From assembly GCF_016583625.1 (NCBI RefSeq), contig NZ_NRRN01000006.1, positions 1 through 64,000 of the forward strand: a stretch of 64,000 nucleotides of DNA. The letters are read 5' to 3'. Of this stretch, positions 8,957-17,166 are shown piece by piece (the stretch's first letter is position 1; every line of letters starts with the position of its first letter). The translations under genes were made by a program, and so were the position numbers. This stretch comes from Halorhodospira abdelmalekii (GTDB lineage Bacteria; Pseudomonadota; Gammaproteobacteria; Nitrococcales; Halorhodospiraceae). A model generated the notes under the pieces. That model was not told the origin of the DNA. It did not search any database and saw nothing but the letters and a program-made list of their open reading frames with translations.

Positions 8957-9889
8957 TTAGTGGCGTGTCGCTGGCGAGCGGGTATCGTTGCCTGCGAGCA
9001 GACGGGCAAAGGCCGCAAGGGGCTCGTGCTCCTCGGCGCAAGCGGCACCGATACGCTGCAGTGTGGTCGCCTCGATCTGCAGCGCGGCTGGCGCTTCGAT
9101 CCCCTCAAGGCCTGCCTGTACCCAATGGTGGGCAAACTCTACGGTCTCGATCAGTCGGCCGTGCGTTCCCGGTGCGCCGCGCGCAGCGGGGGCGCCGTAG
9201 CGGTTGCGCTCCGGTCCGCCAGCCACGGCGACGATCGCCTCGGGCAGTTGCCACTCGTGCAGCAGCATCTCGCCGGCCTCGTGGTAGTCGCACCCAAGCT
9301 CCTGAAAAGTAAGCAAAGAGAGGGGGCGGTCTGGTTCATCCTGGCGACGGCTGAGGATGTCGTTCATAGCGTTTGGAAAGACGTGTACGAGTAAGAGCAA
9401 ACCGATGTTATGCAGTACACCGCCGAGGTAGGCGGCTTCGGAGCCGTGCTCGGGGAGGGTGTGCGGTGCGAGGCGGGCGGCGCAAAAGGCAGTAGCGATC
9501 GATTCGTACCAGTAGCGTTCGAGGTGGAAGGCCGGGCACTTGCTCGTATCGAAAACCTGATTGAGCAGCAACGAGGTGGCGAGGACACGCACCCGATTCA
9601 AGCCGATGCGCATGATCGCCCGTTCGAGCGAATAGATCGTTTCTCGGCGGCTGAAAAAGGCGTAGTTGGCAACGGCGATGATGCGCGCCGTTAGTCCTGG
9701 CTCGCGCCCGAGAACCTTAGCCACGGTGGCAATATCCACATCGTTGGTACTGGTGGTGACCAAGATCTCGTGCGCAATGTAGGGGAGCACCGGCAGGGTA
9801 TCGGTGGTGGCGAGTAGGCCGGCGGCGGAGGTTCCGGTGTGGCGATCATCTGGCATGGGGCGACTCTCGGGCGAAACATTTTGAGGCAT
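8957..9889 (-). CDS. HDOD domain signalling protein
   Basis: A 310-residue protein with a single HDOD domain (about residues 25-225): LPVLPYIAHEIL, AKVLGREPGLTARIIAVAN, YSLERAIMRIGLNRVRVLA and YLGGVLHNIGLLLLVHVF. HDOD proteins are degenerate HD-hydrolase relatives used in signal transduction. The phosphohydrolase HD pair appears not to be retained. There is no attached GGDEF or EAL domain. It is convergent with pabB (16 bp apart) and lies downstream of phaR on the same strand. Specific function unknown. Confidence 0.8.
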   Translation of the reverse strand: MPQNVSPESRPMPDDRHTGTSAAGLLATTDTLPVLPYIAHEILVTTSTNDVDIATVAKVLGREPGLTARIIAVANYAFFSRRETIYSLERAIMRIGLNRVRVLATSLLLNQVFDTSKCPAFHLERYWYESIATAFCAARLAPHTLPEHGSEAAYLGGVLHNIGLLLLVHVFPNAMNDILSRRQDEPDRPLSLLTFQELGCDYHEAGEMLLHEWQLPEAIVAVAGGPERNRYGAPAARGAPGTHGRLIETVEFAHHWVQAGLEGIEAPAALQIEATTLQRIGAACAEEHEPLAAFARLLAGNDTRSPATRH

Positions 9890-9936
9890 TCTACCAAATT
9901 GCGCCGCGGTGCTCTGCCTGTAATCGCGCGGTACCG

Positions 9937-10590
9937 CTATCCGCCGCGCCCTCCCTTGTTGCTGCCCCCCTTGTCGCTGCCTGCCCCCTCACCGTGCGTG
10001 CCCCTTGCTCCGGTGGTGCGGCGCGTGCGTGTGCTGCTTGTGCGCTCGGCTCGGTCTTTGGCTTGGCCCTGGTTTTGGGGGTGATCCTGGGTTTGGTTTT
10101 GGGTTTGGTTCTGGGCCGCCCCCTCGGTCTGGCTCTCGGTCCGGCGTCTAGCTTGGGTGTCGGCGGCTTGGCCGCTCAACTGCCGCCACATCGTTAAATT
10201 GCTTTCGGCGATCTGCGTCATGAGCGTCATCGGGTTGTGGTCCATCAGTTCCCGGGTGCGCTCGTGGAAGGCGCGCTGCTGCTCGCCCCACAGTTCCAGA
10301 CTCTTCTCTAGGTAGCTAGTGAGCATGCTCTGCATGTTACCGCCGTAGGCGCGAATCAGCTGAGCGAGGAGCTGGCTGGAGAAGATCGGTCGGCCGCCTT
10401 CCTCCTCCTCGCTAATGATTTGCAGCAAGATGCTGCGCGTAAGGTCTTCATGGCTTTTGGCGTCGATGACCTGGAAGTCGACCCCTTCGAGTACCAAGTG
10501 TTTGACATCAGCCAGGGTGATATAGCTGGAGATGGCGGTGTCGTAAAGTCGCCGATTGGGGTACTTCTTGATGGTGCGTGGCTCGGACAT
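9937..10590 (-). CDS. phaR: Polyhydroxyalkanoate synthesis repressor PhaR
   Basis: A 217-residue DNA-binding regulator of PHA granule genes. The conserved N-terminal domain starts MSEPRTIKKYPNRRLYDTAI and includes YITLADVKHLVLEG and the PHB-accumulation domain LTRSILLQIISEEEEGG and MLTSYLEKSLELWGEQQ. I chose ATG 10590, preceded by a GGGAG site, because the longer open frame (to 10953) adds 121 residues with no family match. The C-terminal 70 residues are a Gln/Asn/Arg/Gly-rich tail coded partly by 12-bp repeats (10087-10110). It is divergent from phbB. Confidence 0.9.
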   Translation of the reverse strand: MSEPRTIKKYPNRRLYDTAISSYITLADVKHLVLEGVDFQVIDAKSHEDLTRSILLQIISEEEEGGRPIFSSQLLAQLIRAYGGNMQSMLTSYLEKSLELWGEQQRAFHERTRELMDHNPMTLMTQIAESNLTMWRQLSGQAADTQARRRTESQTEGAAQNQTQNQTQDHPQNQGQAKDRAERTSSTRTRRTTGARGTHGEGAGSDKGGSNKGGRGG

Positions 10591-10975
10591 GGTTAAGAGG
10601 CTCCCAAGTGAACAGTGTGACAACTGGATGCGAGTTGGCGCGGGCTGGCGCACGACTCTCAGTGTGTTTGACGCGAACCGGTCGCGCGTCGTCGGTTGCA
10701 GCCATAGTGTAGTGCGTGTCCCGAGCGGCGCCCCCGAGAGCGGTGCCGTGGTGTAGCGCGTGTCTCGATCGGCGCCGAGCAGCACATGAACAGCGGCTCG
10801 GGTGGGCCTGGGGCGAACAACCTGTGTGGGGCAATTGTCGCATAGCTGGTGCTGCAATGCACAACTAGGCGGCATAGGCCCGCTTGGTGTAGCATGACGC
10901 CGAACGTGTGCGCCGCGGCCGGTGTGCGCGTCCGTCGTCAATGCATGATTCATTAACTAACGAGAGGGAGGCATT

Positions 10976-11722
10976 ATGGCCGGTCGATTGGCATTGGTAA
11001 CCGGGGGTAACGGCGATATCGGCACGGCGGTGTGTGCAGCACTGGCGAGTGCTGGCTACCGCGTGGTGACGACCTGCGTTGATCCTGAGGCCGAAGGAAT
11101 TGCCGAGTGGCAAGCGCAAATGCGCCAACAGGGCCACGAAGTGGCGTACGTCGTCTGTAATGTGGCCGACCACGACGCCTGTGTACGCATGGCCGAAGAG
11201 GTCGAGCGTGAGCACGGTGCGGTCGACGTGCTGGTTAATCTCGCCGGGATTACGCGCGATACCTTCCTGCATAAGATGAAGAGCGAAGATTGGCAAGCGG
11301 TGCTTGATGTCAATCTCGACAGCGTCTTCAATGTAACGCGGCAGTTTATCAACGGGATGCGCGAGCGTGGCTTTGGGCGGGTCGTCAACGTCGCCTCGGT
11401 CAACGGCCAAACCGGGCAGTTTGGCCAGGCAAACTACTCGGCCTCCAAGGCTGGGATGCACGGCTTCACCATGGCCCTGGCAAAAGAGGGCGCGCGCAAA
11501 GGGATCACCGCCAATACCGTCTCTCCCGGGTATGTCGAGACCAGCATGACGGGGAAGATCGCGGAAGAGGTGCGGCAGCAGATCGTGGCCCAGATCCCGG
11601 CCGGGCGGATGGCACGGCCCGATGAGATTGCCCGGGTCATCGCCTTCCTGGCAGCGGATGAGTCGGCCTTCATCAACGGTGCGAATATCCCGGTTAACGG
11701 CGCGCAGTTCTGTAGCTTCTAA
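10976..11722 (+). CDS. phbB: Acetoacetyl-CoA reductase (NADPH)
   Basis: A 248-residue short-chain dehydrogenase that reduces acetoacetyl-CoA to (R)-3-hydroxybutyryl-CoA, the monomer for PHB. The cofactor loop is VTGGNGDIGTAVC. The active site has S in NVASVNGQTG and YSASK. GITRDTFLHKM and NGQTGQFGQANYSASKAGMHGF match PhbB rather than FabG. Two deviations: the usual NNAG reads NLAG, and the C-terminus ends GAQFCSF instead of the common NGGxHM-type end. An AGAGGGAGG ribosome site precedes the ATG. The thiolase partner phaA is not in this window. Confidence 0.92.
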   Translation: MAGRLALVTGGNGDIGTAVCAALASAGYRVVTTCVDPEAEGIAEWQAQMRQQGHEVAYVVCNVADHDACVRMAEEVEREHGAVDVLVNLAGITRDTFLHKMKSEDWQAVLDVNLDSVFNVTRQFINGMRERGFGRVVNVASVNGQTGQFGQANYSASKAGMHGFTMALAKEGARKGITANTVSPGYVETSMTGKIAEEVRQQIVAQIPAGRMARPDEIARVIAFLAADESAFINGANIPVNGAQFCSF

Positions 11723-11779
11723 GGCTCTCACGGACCCTCGGGCTGGGGAAAGGACTCCCCGCGAAGCAACAAAAAGGCG

Positions 11780-11808
11780 TTGACAGGCAAACCTGAACGC
11801 CCTATCAT
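11780..11808 (+). promoter_or_regulatory. Strong sigma70-type promoter
   Basis: TTGACA (11780-11785), a 17-bp spacer, then TATCAT (11803-11808): a perfect -35 and a 5/6 -10 at the ideal distance, preceded by an A-rich stretch. No protein-coding start lies downstream before the terminator at 12022-12048, so the promoter appears to drive a non-coding RNA starting near 11815. It sits 57 bp after the phbB stop. Confidence 0.7.
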
Positions 11809-11814
11809 GCTGCA

Positions 11815-12048
11815 CGGCAGCATCGGATAGGCATCAAAGAGCCAGAGGAAGCGGTAGGCTTCCTCCGAAAGCGCGCCCCAGGCCCATCGTCCACCGCTGG
11901 GCCGGATGTAGGTCGGGGATGTCGTGATGCCGATCACGGATGCAGGTTGTTATAGGTTTTGTGACCGATCTCCTCCTGGCGGCGTCTCCCTACTCTGGGG
12001 AGACCACTCGTCGCCAAGCTTAGCCCCCTCTCATGGGAGGGGGTTCTT
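11815..12048 (+). ncRNA. Candidate small RNA between phbB and phaC, possibly Csr/Rsm-type
   Basis: A roughly 235-nt transcript is bounded by a near-consensus promoter and a strong intrinsic terminator, with no credible ORF. Visible helices include an 8-bp hairpin GAGGAAGC/GCTTCCTC (about 11845-11865), CGTGAT/ATCACG (11923-11938) and a long hairpin at 11979-12015 with GTCTCCC/GGGGAGAC in its stem. GGA occurs at 11825, 11847, 11904, 11917, 11938, 11999 and 12036. Three of these are GGATG, resembling the CsrA/RsmA recognition core. That makes a CsrB/RsmZ-like CsrA-sequestering RNA a reasonable hypothesis, but several GGAs are in stems. It does not look like 6S, 4.5S or RNase P RNA. This is a sequence-based prediction only. 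Confidence 0.5.
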
Positions 12049-12055
12049 TTTTTGT
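12022..12055 (+). terminator. Intrinsic terminator of the candidate sRNA
   Basis: CCCCCTC (12023-12029), a short loop, GAGGGGG (12037-12043), followed by TTCTTTTTTTG. A GC-rich 7-bp stem with a T-tract is a textbook Rho-independent terminator on the plus strand. phaC converges from the other side (ends at 12285). The interval 12056-12284 contains nothing I can assign. Confidence 0.85.
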
Positions 12056-12284
12056 GGATATCCACCCGTCCTGCGTCTGCGGCCCGGTAGCACCACGTCA
12101 CCTGTAGGCCCATCCTCAAGAGCCCGTCTTCTGCTGCAACACGGCCACAATCGGGGTCGATTGGCCTGAACCGGTCAGTCCGACACCCGCTGCGCCCAGA
12201 GGAAGGCGCATTGTCCCTATCTGTACGACATTATGCAAGAGTGGAATAAGCTAGGGATTCGTGATGCACAGGTGGTGGGGCGGA

Positions 12285-13409
12285 TTAAGGACCGGTGGCG
12301 AGCCAGGCCAGCACCTCCGGGAGCAGTTCACGGTGGGCGCGGCGACTGATAAAGACGCCCAAATGTCCTCCTGCAAAGGCGATCTCGCGGTAGTGCGGGG
12401 TGCCGATGTGGTCTCTCAGCGCTTGCGCGGCGGCGGCCGGCACGAGGTGATCATGAGCTGCGTAGATGTTCAGCGTGGGGGCGCGGACCTGGTCCAGTGT
12501 GAGCGGCTCGCCGCAGAGTTCTAGGGTGCCGTTCAGCAGCCCATTGCGCTGGTAGAAGTCGCGCGCAAACTGCGTAAAGGCCGCCCGCGGTTGACGCGGA
12601 CTGTCGTACATCCAGCGCTCTAAGCGCATGAAGTCTTCAAGTGCCTGTGGCTGCTCGGCGAGCTCCGGAAAGTCGAGATAGCGCTGCGAGAGCAAGCGGT
12701 AGGGCTTGAGTGCGACAAAGAAGGCGTTGAGCCAGTGGGCGCTGATGTTGCCGAGGCGTTCGCCGATGCGCTCAAAGTCGAGTCCCTGTGCCAGCTGGCT
12801 GAGCCGGTCCTCGGGGGTGGCGAAATCGACCGGGGTGACGAGCAACACGAGACGCTTGAGTAGGTTTGGCCGGAGGGCGGCCAGGCAGAGTGCGAAGGTT
12901 CCGCCCTGACAGATACCGAGAAGATGGGGTTTCTGACCGTCATGGCGATCGGCGATCGTCACGGCGGCCGCCGCGAGGCCGCCGTCGATATGCTCATCGA
13001 GGCTGATAAACCGGTCGGCGCCTTGCGGTTCGCGCCAATCGAGCAGATAGACCGGGTGCCCGGCAGCGCGCAGCCGGCGAATCCAGGAGCGCTCCGCGGT
13101 CAGATCGAGAATAAAGGGGCGGTTGACCAGCGAGTAGACAATCAGCACCGGGGGGCGTTCTTGCCGTTGTGGGGAAGGCGCGGTCTCCTCGCTTGGGGGG
13201 GCGGCGGAATCTTTACCCTGCCAATCGCCGCCCGGATAGTAGCCGAGCAGCTCGGCCCGCCGGCCGATCGGCAACCGCACATCGACCGGAGTGACCCCGG
13301 CGGTGGGCGCCGGGAGGCGTTCGGCTGCCTCCAGGGCGCGGGCTAGGCGCTGCTGCCAGTCGCCGATCTCTCCCTGTGCCCGCAGCGGATCGATGGGCGG
13401 ATCCATCAT
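12285..13409 (-). CDS. phaC: Class III poly(3-hydroxyalkanoate) synthase, subunit PhaC
   Basis: A 374-residue alpha/beta-hydrolase-fold polymerase of short-chain PHA granules. The lipase-like box GICQGG supplies the catalytic Cys (about C167). The other triad members are the Asp in AAHDHLVP and the His in AGGHLGVFI. Residue length near 355-375 and a partner PhaE define class III, as in purple sulfur bacteria. Residues 62-86 are a Ser/Pro/Gln-rich insertion not expected in the core fold. It overlaps phaE by 4 bp and reads in the same direction. Confidence 0.93.
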   Translation of the reverse strand: MMDPPIDPLRAQGEIGDWQQRLARALEAAERLPAPTAGVTPVDVRLPIGRRAELLGYYPGGDWQGKDSAAPPSEETAPSPQRQERPPVLIVYSLVNRPFILDLTAERSWIRRLRAAGHPVYLLDWREPQGADRFISLDEHIDGGLAAAAVTIADRHDGQKPHLLGICQGGTFALCLAALRPNLLKRLVLLVTPVDFATPEDRLSQLAQGLDFERIGERLGNISAHWLNAFFVALKPYRLLSQRYLDFPELAEQPQALEDFMRLERWMYDSPRQPRAAFTQFARDFYQRNGLLNGTLELCGEPLTLDQVRAPTLNIYAAHDHLVPAAAAQALRDHIGTPHYREIAFAGGHLGVFISRRAHRELLPEVLAWLATGP

Positions 13410-14422
13410 GGTTTGTTGCGGCCCTTCGCGCCCGGGTGGTGCGCGTAGAGCCGGCGCAGTTCGGTTAGGTCGGCGCGCAGCTCCGCGACCTCTCGCTGTA
13501 GTCGCGCCACTTCGGCGGAGAGCGCAGCGGTGCGATCGCGCTCCTGCAGTGGCTGCTCACGTTCGAGCCGATCGAGCCGGCGTTGCGTATCGAGGAAGTC
13601 GCTGCGATTGGGCAGATCGAGGGCCTGTAAGTGGCGATCCAGTCCCTCCTGGTAGCCGGCGATCAGCTCCGTAGTGGCCGCCATCAGCTCGCTAAAGGCG
13701 CGACTCCAGCGCGGGTCGGCCAGTAGCTCTTCGTAGGCCTGTTCGCTCTCTTCGAGCCAGAGCTGATAGAGTGCTCGCAGGCTCTCTGGGCGTGCGCGCT
13801 GGTCCGCGGCCGCTTCGCCCGGTGGCGGCTCACTGCGTCCGGTGTCGACCGTCCCTGATGCCTCTGATGCCTCCCGTTGTGCGCCCGCTGATTCCGGCCC
13901 GCTGGTGGCAGGCCCGCTGGTGGCTGACCCTGTCGTGGCCCCTGTCGTGGCGGTATCAGCGGCTGCCGGGGGGGTGGGATGCAGGCGCTGTTGCAGCCGC
14001 TCGACTCCCTTGCAGGCGCTTTCGTGAAGCAGTTCCAGGCAGTGCAGCTGGGCCTGCAGGCAGCGCTGCGCGGCGGCGGCGCACTCGACGCCGCGTTGCT
14101 GCTCGGTCTGCAGCGGGCCGAAGCGGGCGAGGGTGCGCAGTGGCTCCCACTCCAGAGGCAGCGTCCACGGCCACGACGGATGGTCGCCGGGCTCGCGCGC
14201 GAGCGCCGTCGCGGCCCGTTGGGCCTGGGCAAAGAGGGTATCGAGTCGTTCTTGCAGGCGAGTGCACGCCTCGGCGATAGCCGCGCTACGCTCCGCTGCC
14301 GCCGCCTGTGTACCGTCGTCGGCCGCAGGAGGCGTTGCTAACGCTTGCCAAAGCTCGCTGAGCGCCTGCATGGCGTCGATCTGTTCGAGCCACAGGGTGC
14401 TGAAAGACTCTCCTCTCTCCAT
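13406..14422 (-). CDS. phaE: Class III PHA synthase, subunit PhaE
   Basis: A 338-residue helical accessory subunit that activates PhaC. The N-terminus (FSTLWLEQIDAMQALSELWQ) and the C-terminal region (YQLWLEESEQAYEELLADPR, then NRSDFLDTQRRLDRLER and a coiled coil with AALSAEVARLQREVAELRAD) match PhaE. A low-complexity Thr/Ser/Gly/Ala insertion of about 45 residues (near 155-200) carries repeats such as TSGPATSGPESAG and separates the two halves. It is translationally coupled to phaC. Confidence 0.88.
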   Translation of the reverse strand: MERGESFSTLWLEQIDAMQALSELWQALATPPAADDGTQAAAAERSAAIAEACTRLQERLDTLFAQAQRAATALAREPGDHPSWPWTLPLEWEPLRTLARFGPLQTEQQRGVECAAAAQRCLQAQLHCLELLHESACKGVERLQQRLHPTPPAAADTATTGATTGSATSGPATSGPESAGAQREASEASGTVDTGRSEPPPGEAAADQRARPESLRALYQLWLEESEQAYEELLADPRWSRAFSELMAATTELIAGYQEGLDRHLQALDLPNRSDFLDTQRRLDRLEREQPLQERDRTAALSAEVARLQREVAELRADLTELRRLYAHHPGAKGRNKP

Positions 14423-14508
14423 GGGCTCTCTTTATCGTCTCTACTGCCGGGTGCTCTCGGCAGTCGGCCGTAAGCGGTGCGCAGAGTATGCTGTAGTAAA
14501 CGACCAGC

Positions 14509-15966
14509 TTAGCGTGCGCTGTGCTCCTGCTGCCAGCGCTCGCGTAGGGCCTCGGCTTGGGCGCGGCGGTAGCGATTGTCGTCTGCGTAGCGGATGGCGT
14601 TATCGAGCTGGGCTAGTGCCAGCCGGGTGTCGCCGCGTAGATAGTGGAAGCGCGCGTAGGCGATGTAGCCCTCGGCCTCGCGGCCGCTCGCGTGCGCAGC
14701 CTCAGCGTAGAGGCGCAGCAGGGGGGCCAGGCTTGGATCGTCGCTGCGGCCGAAGTGGGTAAGCAGCCGCCGAGCCTCCTCGGCGCGATCGAGGTGCAGC
14801 AGGGTCTGCGCCTGGCGCTGGAGTGCAGCGCGGCTATCGGGGTAGAGTGCGCGGGCCTGGGCGTAGGCCTCCAAGGCCGTCTCGGGGCGTTCGGCGGCGC
14901 GCAAGATCTCGCCACGGGCTAGTAGCACAAAGAGTCGTTCGCCGTCGATTGCACTGAGGGTGTCGAGGAGGGCGAGAGCCTGGGCATACGCTTGCTCCTC
15001 CTGAGCGAGGGCCAAGGCCAAGCCGTAGATGGCGCCGCTGCGCTCGCCCGGGGTGCGGGCGCGGCGCAGCTGCTCATCCATGTGGGCCACTGCGCTGGTG
15101 CGCCCCCGTTCGTGGCTCTGAACCGCCAGACGGGCGCGGATAAAGGGGTGGTGGCCGCTCTCGATGACTTCGCCGCCGGCAAGGCGCTGGGCGAGGTTCT
15201 GGCTCTCGGTGATACGCCGCTGTGTCAATGGGTGGGTCTGTAGGTACTCGGGCGGCTGTTCGGCGTAGCGGCTCGCCTCGGCCAGGCGCCGGAAGAACGA
15301 CGGCATGCCGTGCGGGTCGAGGTTGGCGGCGGCTAGATTGCGCAGCCCCGTGCGATCGGCCTCTAGTTCGTGCTCGCGCGAGTAACGCAGCTGCTCCTGC
15401 AGCGGTGCGGCCATTCCGGCCATCGCCGCGGCCGTTCCCGCCTGTGGATCGTGCGCCCCGATCACGATCGCCGCGAGTATGGCCGCGGCGCTCTGCAGCG
15501 TATGGCGCTGCGCCTGGGCCAGCTGCCGGGCGATGTGGCGTTCGGTGACGTGGGCGATCTCGTGGGCGATGACGGCGGCGAGTTCGCTTTCGGAGGTGGT
15601 CTCGCGAATCAGCCCGCGGTGGATGCCGATGTAGCCGCCGGGTAGAGCGAATGCGTTGATGTTTTCATCTTCGACGACGAAAAAGTAGAAGTCGTAATCG
15701 GGGGCGTGGCTGTGGGCGACCAGTCGCTGCCCGAGGTCGTTGATGTACTGCTCGATCTCTGGGTCTTCGAGCAGCGGCAAGTGGCGCCGTAGTTGCGCCA
15801 TGATATCGGAGCCGAGCTGGCGCTCCTTATGCACCGGCAGCGCCTCGCCGCCCGGTGCGCCGAGTTGCGGCAGCCGCAGCTCCTCGGCGGTCGCAGCCGG
15901 GGCGAGGCTGAGTAGCAGCATGGCGAAGACGGCTCCCTGCAGCGATGGCCGAAAGCGGTGCAGCAT
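14509..15966 (-). CDS. bepA: BepA-like periplasmic M48 metalloprotease/chaperone
   Basis: A 485-residue periplasmic protein with a signal peptide ending near ATAEE, an M48 peptidase domain with zinc motif HEIAHVTERH (about residue 136), a second ligand region ELEADRTGLRNLA, and C-terminal TPR repeats (about 310-480). Length and architecture match BepA (YfgC), which helps LptD assembly and degrades misassembled outer-membrane proteins. It is divergent from the PerM-type permease, about 70 bp apart. Confidence 0.9.
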   Translation of the reverse strand: MLHRFRPSLQGAVFAMLLLSLAPAATAEELRLPQLGAPGGEALPVHKERQLGSDIMAQLRRHLPLLEDPEIEQYINDLGQRLVAHSHAPDYDFYFFVVEDENINAFALPGGYIGIHRGLIRETTSESELAAVIAHEIAHVTERHIARQLAQAQRHTLQSAAAILAAIVIGAHDPQAGTAAAMAGMAAPLQEQLRYSREHELEADRTGLRNLAAANLDPHGMPSFFRRLAEASRYAEQPPEYLQTHPLTQRRITESQNLAQRLAGGEVIESGHHPFIRARLAVQSHERGRTSAVAHMDEQLRRARTPGERSGAIYGLALALAQEEQAYAQALALLDTLSAIDGERLFVLLARGEILRAAERPETALEAYAQARALYPDSRAALQRQAQTLLHLDRAEEARRLLTHFGRSDDPSLAPLLRLYAEAAHASGREAEGYIAYARFHYLRGDTRLALAQLDNAIRYADDNRYRRAQAEALRERWQQEHSAR

Positions 15967-16034
15967 GGCAACCTCTTGCGAAACGGTTATGATAACGCTG
16001 TATCATCGCAGCCCACACACCGGAGGGCCACCCG

Positions 16035-17126
16035 TTGGAGCTGATCCGCAACTGGTTGAAGCGTACATTCGACGATCCGCAGATTGTGGCGTTCAGCGTC
16101 CTGCTGCTGGTTGGGTTGTTTGCGCTGATGGCCCTGGGCGGGATGCTGGCACCGGTGATCGCCGCCCTGGTGATCGCCTATCTGCTGGAGGGGCTGGTGC
16201 GCTTCTTCGAGCGAGTAGGGGTGCCGCGGTTGCTCGCAGTCACCGTCGTGATCCTCTTCTTGACGACCTTCCTGGTGTTGGTGCTCTTCGCCCTGGTGCC
16301 GTTGCTCTATCGGCAGGTGGCGCAGCTGGTCGATCAACTCCCGGCGATCCTGACCCAGGGCCAGATGTTGGTGCTGCAACTGCCCGAGCGCTATCCGCAG
16401 CTCTTCTCCGAGTCGCAGGTGCGCGAGATGCTCGATGCGGCGCGCCGCGAGATCACCGACTGGGGGCAGCGGGCAGTCACCTCGGTAACGGTTCAGTCGC
16501 TGCTGGTGCTGGGCACACTGATCATCTACGCGATCCTCGTGCCCTTTCTCGTCTTCTTCTTCCTCAAAGATAAAGACAAGCTGCTCCGGTGGGTGACCAA
16601 TCATCTGCCGCGCCATCGGGCGTTGGCTTCTGAGGTGTGGGGCGAAGTCGATCTGCAGATCGGCAACTACGTGCGCGGCAAGTTTATCGAGATCTTGATC
16701 GTGTGGCTGGTGACCTACATCACCTTCTCCTTGCTTGGGCTGCAGTTCGCTATGCTCTTGGCGGTGGCAACGGGCCTCTCGGTCATCATCCCCTATCTCG
16801 GGGCCTTTGCCGTGACCCTGCCGGTGACGCTGATTGCCTACTTCCAGTTCGGTATCTCCGATCAGTTTTTCTATGTCGTCGTTGCCTATTTGATCATTCA
16901 GGCCCTTGATGGCAACGTTCTAGTGCCGCTGCTCTTTTCTGAGGTGGTCGACCTTCATCCGGTGGCGATCATCAGTTCGATCCTCGTCTTCGGCGGGTTG
17001 TGGGGGTTTTGGGGGGTCTTTTTCGCGATTCCGCTGGCGACCTTTGTTCAGGCGATCATCAAGGCGTGGGTGCGGCGACGACCGCCGCCCGATGAAGGGG
17101 TGGGGGAGGCCGAGGTGGCCCGTTAG
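16035..17126 (+). CDS. AI-2E/PerM-family membrane permease
   Basis: A 363-residue inner-membrane protein with seven or eight hydrophobic helices. It starts MELIRNWLKRTFDDPQIV, with a TTG codon after a GGAGGG site. The family signature IPYLGAFAVTLPVTLIAYF and the C-terminal GNVLVPLLFSEVVDLHPV and GFWGVFFAIPLATFVQAI are present. Family members export AI-2 or act as Na+(Li+)/H+ antiporters, so the substrate cannot be told from sequence. It is often next to bepA (perM-bepA context), as here. Confidence 0.85.
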   Translation: MELIRNWLKRTFDDPQIVAFSVLLLVGLFALMALGGMLAPVIAALVIAYLLEGLVRFFERVGVPRLLAVTVVILFLTTFLVLVLFALVPLLYRQVAQLVDQLPAILTQGQMLVLQLPERYPQLFSESQVREMLDAARREITDWGQRAVTSVTVQSLLVLGTLIIYAILVPFLVFFFLKDKDKLLRWVTNHLPRHRALASEVWGEVDLQIGNYVRGKFIEILIVWLVTYITFSLLGLQFAMLLAVATGLSVIIPYLGAFAVTLPVTLIAYFQFGISDQFFYVVVAYLIIQALDGNVLVPLLFSEVVDLHPVAIISSILVFGGLWGFWGVFFAIPLATFVQAIIKAWVRRRPPPDEGVGEAEVAR

Positions 17127-17166
17127 CTAGCAGCGGCCAGCGGCGAGTCGAGTCGCAGCGGCGTTA

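Noticed and set aside
10591-10953. 121-residue N-terminal extension of PhaR
   Set aside because: It has no match to the PhaR family, and ATG 10590 with GGGAG upstream gives the family start.
11815-12048. 6S RNA or SRP RNA
   Set aside because: No long closing stem with a central bubble typical of 6S, and no SRP Alu or GGAA motif arrangement.
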